Of a stretch of DNA of 37,397 nucleotides, positions 36,230 to 37,397 are shown piece by piece. The translations under genes and the position numbers were made by a program. Source of the stretch: Acidobacteriota bacterium. GTDB taxonomy: Bacteria; Acidobacteriota; Terriglobia; UBA7540. The stretch is from the NCBI GenBank assembly GCA_003225365.1, contig QHZN01000084.1:1-37397 (forward strand), in the 5' to 3' direction. A model generated the notes under the pieces. That model was not told the origin of the DNA. It worked only from the letters and a program-made list of their open reading frames with translations, and searched no databases. Numbering within the stretch: position 1 is the stretch's first letter; each line of letters begins with the position of its first letter.

Positions 36230-36645
36230 GCGGAGAAACCGTGGAGAGGGAGGCACATGCCCTTACACACTCAGGAAGTGCGATCCGGTCTTACCGCGAT
36301 TTGCGCGTTTGGCAGAAGGCAATGGAACTGGCCGAGCGCTGCTATCGTGCAACTCAATCCTTCCCCAAAGAAGAGCTCTACGGCGCAGTTACACAAATTC
36401 GGCGGGCGGCGGCTTCAGTTCCCGCTAACATCGCCGAGGGAAACGGTCGCGAGAATCGTGGCGAATACATTCAATTTCTTCGAATTGCCCAGGGGTCGTT
36501 GAAAGAGCTCGAGACGCACGTCCTGCTTTCCCAGAGGGTTGGCTTGGCCACTGGACCAGCCGCAGAGCCGATCCTTGCCGACTGCGAGCTGGTCGGGAAG
36601 ATGCTCCGAGCCCTCATACGGTCTCTACAGGAAAAGGGGAGATAG
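36220..36645 (+). CDS. four-helix-bundle protein (S23/bIVP family), second copy
   Basis: A 141-residue member with the textbook core: SYRDLRVWQKAMELAERCYR, then FPKEELYGAVTQIRRAAASV, PANIAEGNGRENRGEYIQFL and RIAQGSLKELETHVLLSQRV. The first 22 residues (MASRGETVEREAHALTHSGS) are array-derived or non-conserved; no other in-frame start precedes the core. The family is linked to 23S rRNA intervening sequences and to Avd of diversity-generating retroelements; the role of lone copies is unknown. It sits between pgk and tpiA on the operon strand, so it should be co-transcribed with glycolytic genes. It is only distantly similar to the copy at 26142-26537, so the two are not a recent duplication. Confidence 0.92.
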   Translation: MASRGETVEREAHALTHSGSAIRSYRDLRVWQKAMELAERCYRATQSFPKEELYGAVTQIRRAAASVPANIAEGNGRENRGEYIQFLRIAQGSLKELETHVLLSQRVGLATGPAAEPILADCELVGKMLRALIRSLQEKGR

Positions 36646-36661
36646 CGGTCCGGCCCTTGGC

Positions 36662-36689
36662 GACTCCCTACTCCCCACTCCCTATCTCC
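36662..36689. repeat. right arm of heptad locus 5
   Basis: Units gactccc, tactccc, cactccc, tatctcc, the reverse-complement theme of the left arm. In addition ctatctccc (36682-36690) pairs perfectly with gggagatag at the S23 stop (36637-36645). The array ends 18 bases before the tpiA start. Confidence 0.88.
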
Positions 36690-36707
36690 CGTTTTCGAGT
36701 TTTTCCG

Positions 36708-37397
36708 ATGCGTCGTGCGATCATTGCGGGAAACTGGAAGATGTATAAGACCATCGCGGAGGCGGTGGACTTCATGAGCGGGCTGAAGCCGCGGGTGGAG
36801 GACGCCGGCCACTGTGAGGTCGTGGTCGCGCCGCCCTTCACGGCCCTCGGCGCCGTGGCGGATGCCGCGCGCGTCTCGCGCATCCAAGTCGCGGCGCAGG
36901 ACATCCATTGGGATCCGGAAGGCGCGCATACCGGAGACGTTTCCCCGCGCATGGTGCTCGATGCGGGCGCGACGTACGTCATCATTGGCCATTCCGAGCG
37001 GCGGCGCGACCACGGGGAGACCGACGAGCAAGTGAACCGCAAAGTCGGCGCGGCGCTTGCGGCAGGGCTCACGCCCATCGTCTGCGCAGGCGAGACGCTC
37101 GAAGAGCGCGAAGCGGGCCGCACCGCCGCCGTGCTCGAGCGCCAGTTTGCGGGCGGGTTCCGCGGATTGACCCCGCCGGATTTTTCCCGTATCATCATTG
37201 CTTACGAGCCGGTTTGGGCGATTGGCACGGGGCGCACGGCGACCCCGGAGATGGCCGCCGAAAGCCATGCCAAGTTGCGTTCGCTGGCGCGTGAAAGGTT
37301 CGGCGCGGAATTCGCCCAATCGTTACGAATTCTTTACGGCGGAAGCGTCAGGCCGGAAAATGTTCGCGGCTTAATGGCCCAGGAAGAAATCGACGGC
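36708..37397 (+). CDS. tpiA: triosephosphate isomerase (3' end cut by window edge)
   Basis: The first 230 residues of TIM, which interconverts dihydroxyacetone phosphate and glyceraldehyde-3-phosphate. AGNWKMYKT has the substrate Asn and Lys, YVIIGHSERRRDHGETDEQV the electrophilic His, and IIAYEPVWAIGTGRTATPEM the catalytic Glu and loop 6; RILYGGSVRPEN near the end binds phosphate. About 20 residues are missing at the window edge. No Shine-Dalgarno sequence is visible in the 18 bases between the heptad array and the ATG (ttttcgagtttttccg precedes it), which suggests that the array displaced the original leader and that translation may be weak or coupled to S23. Confidence 0.96.
   Translation, partial: MRRAIIAGNWKMYKTIAEAVDFMSGLKPRVEDAGHCEVVVAPPFTALGAVADAARVSRIQVAAQDIHWDPEGAHTGDVSPRMVLDAGATYVIIGHSERRRDHGETDEQVNRKVGAALAAGLTPIVCAGETLEEREAGRTAAVLERQFAGGFRGLTPPDFSRIIIAYEPVWAIGTGRTATPEMAAESHAKLRSLARERFGAEFAQSLRILYGGSVRPENVRGLMAQEEIDG

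Overview
The window is GC-rich, gene-dense bacterial chromosome that most resembles Acidobacteriota (Terriglobia or Acidoferrales-like). This rests on the gene mix (M61 aminopeptidase, penicillin-acylase-type hydrolase, bifunctional MetH/MetF, PilZ and RsbU-type regulators, stand-alone four-helix-bundle S23 genes) and on many short palindromic repeats. It is an inference from content, not a measured phylogeny.

Layout. 1-1611 (minus strand): isoprenoid cluster xseB, ispA, dxs, with dxs cut by the window edge. 1745-3604 (minus): bifunctional homocysteine methyltransferase/methylene-THF reductase. 3714-4172 (plus): a DedA protein with its middle deleted. 4354-8779 (minus): penicillin acylase-like hydrolase followed by an M61 aminopeptidase. 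8979-12536 (plus): a large membrane sensor with a SpoIIE-type phosphatase. 12667-13860: M20 peptidase. 14267-18604: minor-pilin operon (FimT/GspH, PilV, PilW, PilX-like) behind a candidate sigma-54 promoter. 18970-20934: membrane adenylate cyclase fused to a TPR and a degenerate HD-GYP domain. 21702-22589: PilZ protein. 22887-24431: HtrA/DegQ protease. 24619-26082: alpha/beta hydrolase and histidine phosphatase. 26142-26537 (minus): S23 four-helix-bundle gene. 26630-29845 (minus): secA with a large insertion. 29846-30468: repeat-rich stretch with a truncated gene. 30469-33084: pilin-like protein, GHMP kinase, conserved secreted protein. 33144-33741: HigBA-type toxin-antitoxin pair. 33977-37397: gapA, pgk, a second S23 gene, and tpiA (cut by the window edge).

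How the genes work together. gapA-pgk-tpiA is a glycolytic operon behind a good sigma-70 promoter, but an S23 cassette sits between pgk and tpiA. The pilin operon, the cyclase and the PilZ protein suggest a surface-motility and second-messenger neighbourhood. dxs and ispA supply isoprenoid precursors.

Most striking pattern. Five loci carry degenerate arrays with a strict 7-nt period, arranged as inverted pairs. Each locus has its own heptamer theme, shared by its two arms. Two pairs enclose S23 genes and three enclose little or nothing. Four of the five abut or overlap the stop codon of a neighbouring gene, and both S23 start codons lie inside an array unit. A second family, short palindromes with the core CCCTTCGACT-N2-GCTCAGG, is inserted in frame in several genes, including the prepilin leader regions of three consecutive pilin genes. 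Two related larger inverted-repeat elements (21182-21432 and 30295-30464), one MITE-like element (29931-30060), and a toxin-antitoxin pair bracketed by a duplicated gene 3' end add to the picture of a genome shaped by small repeats.
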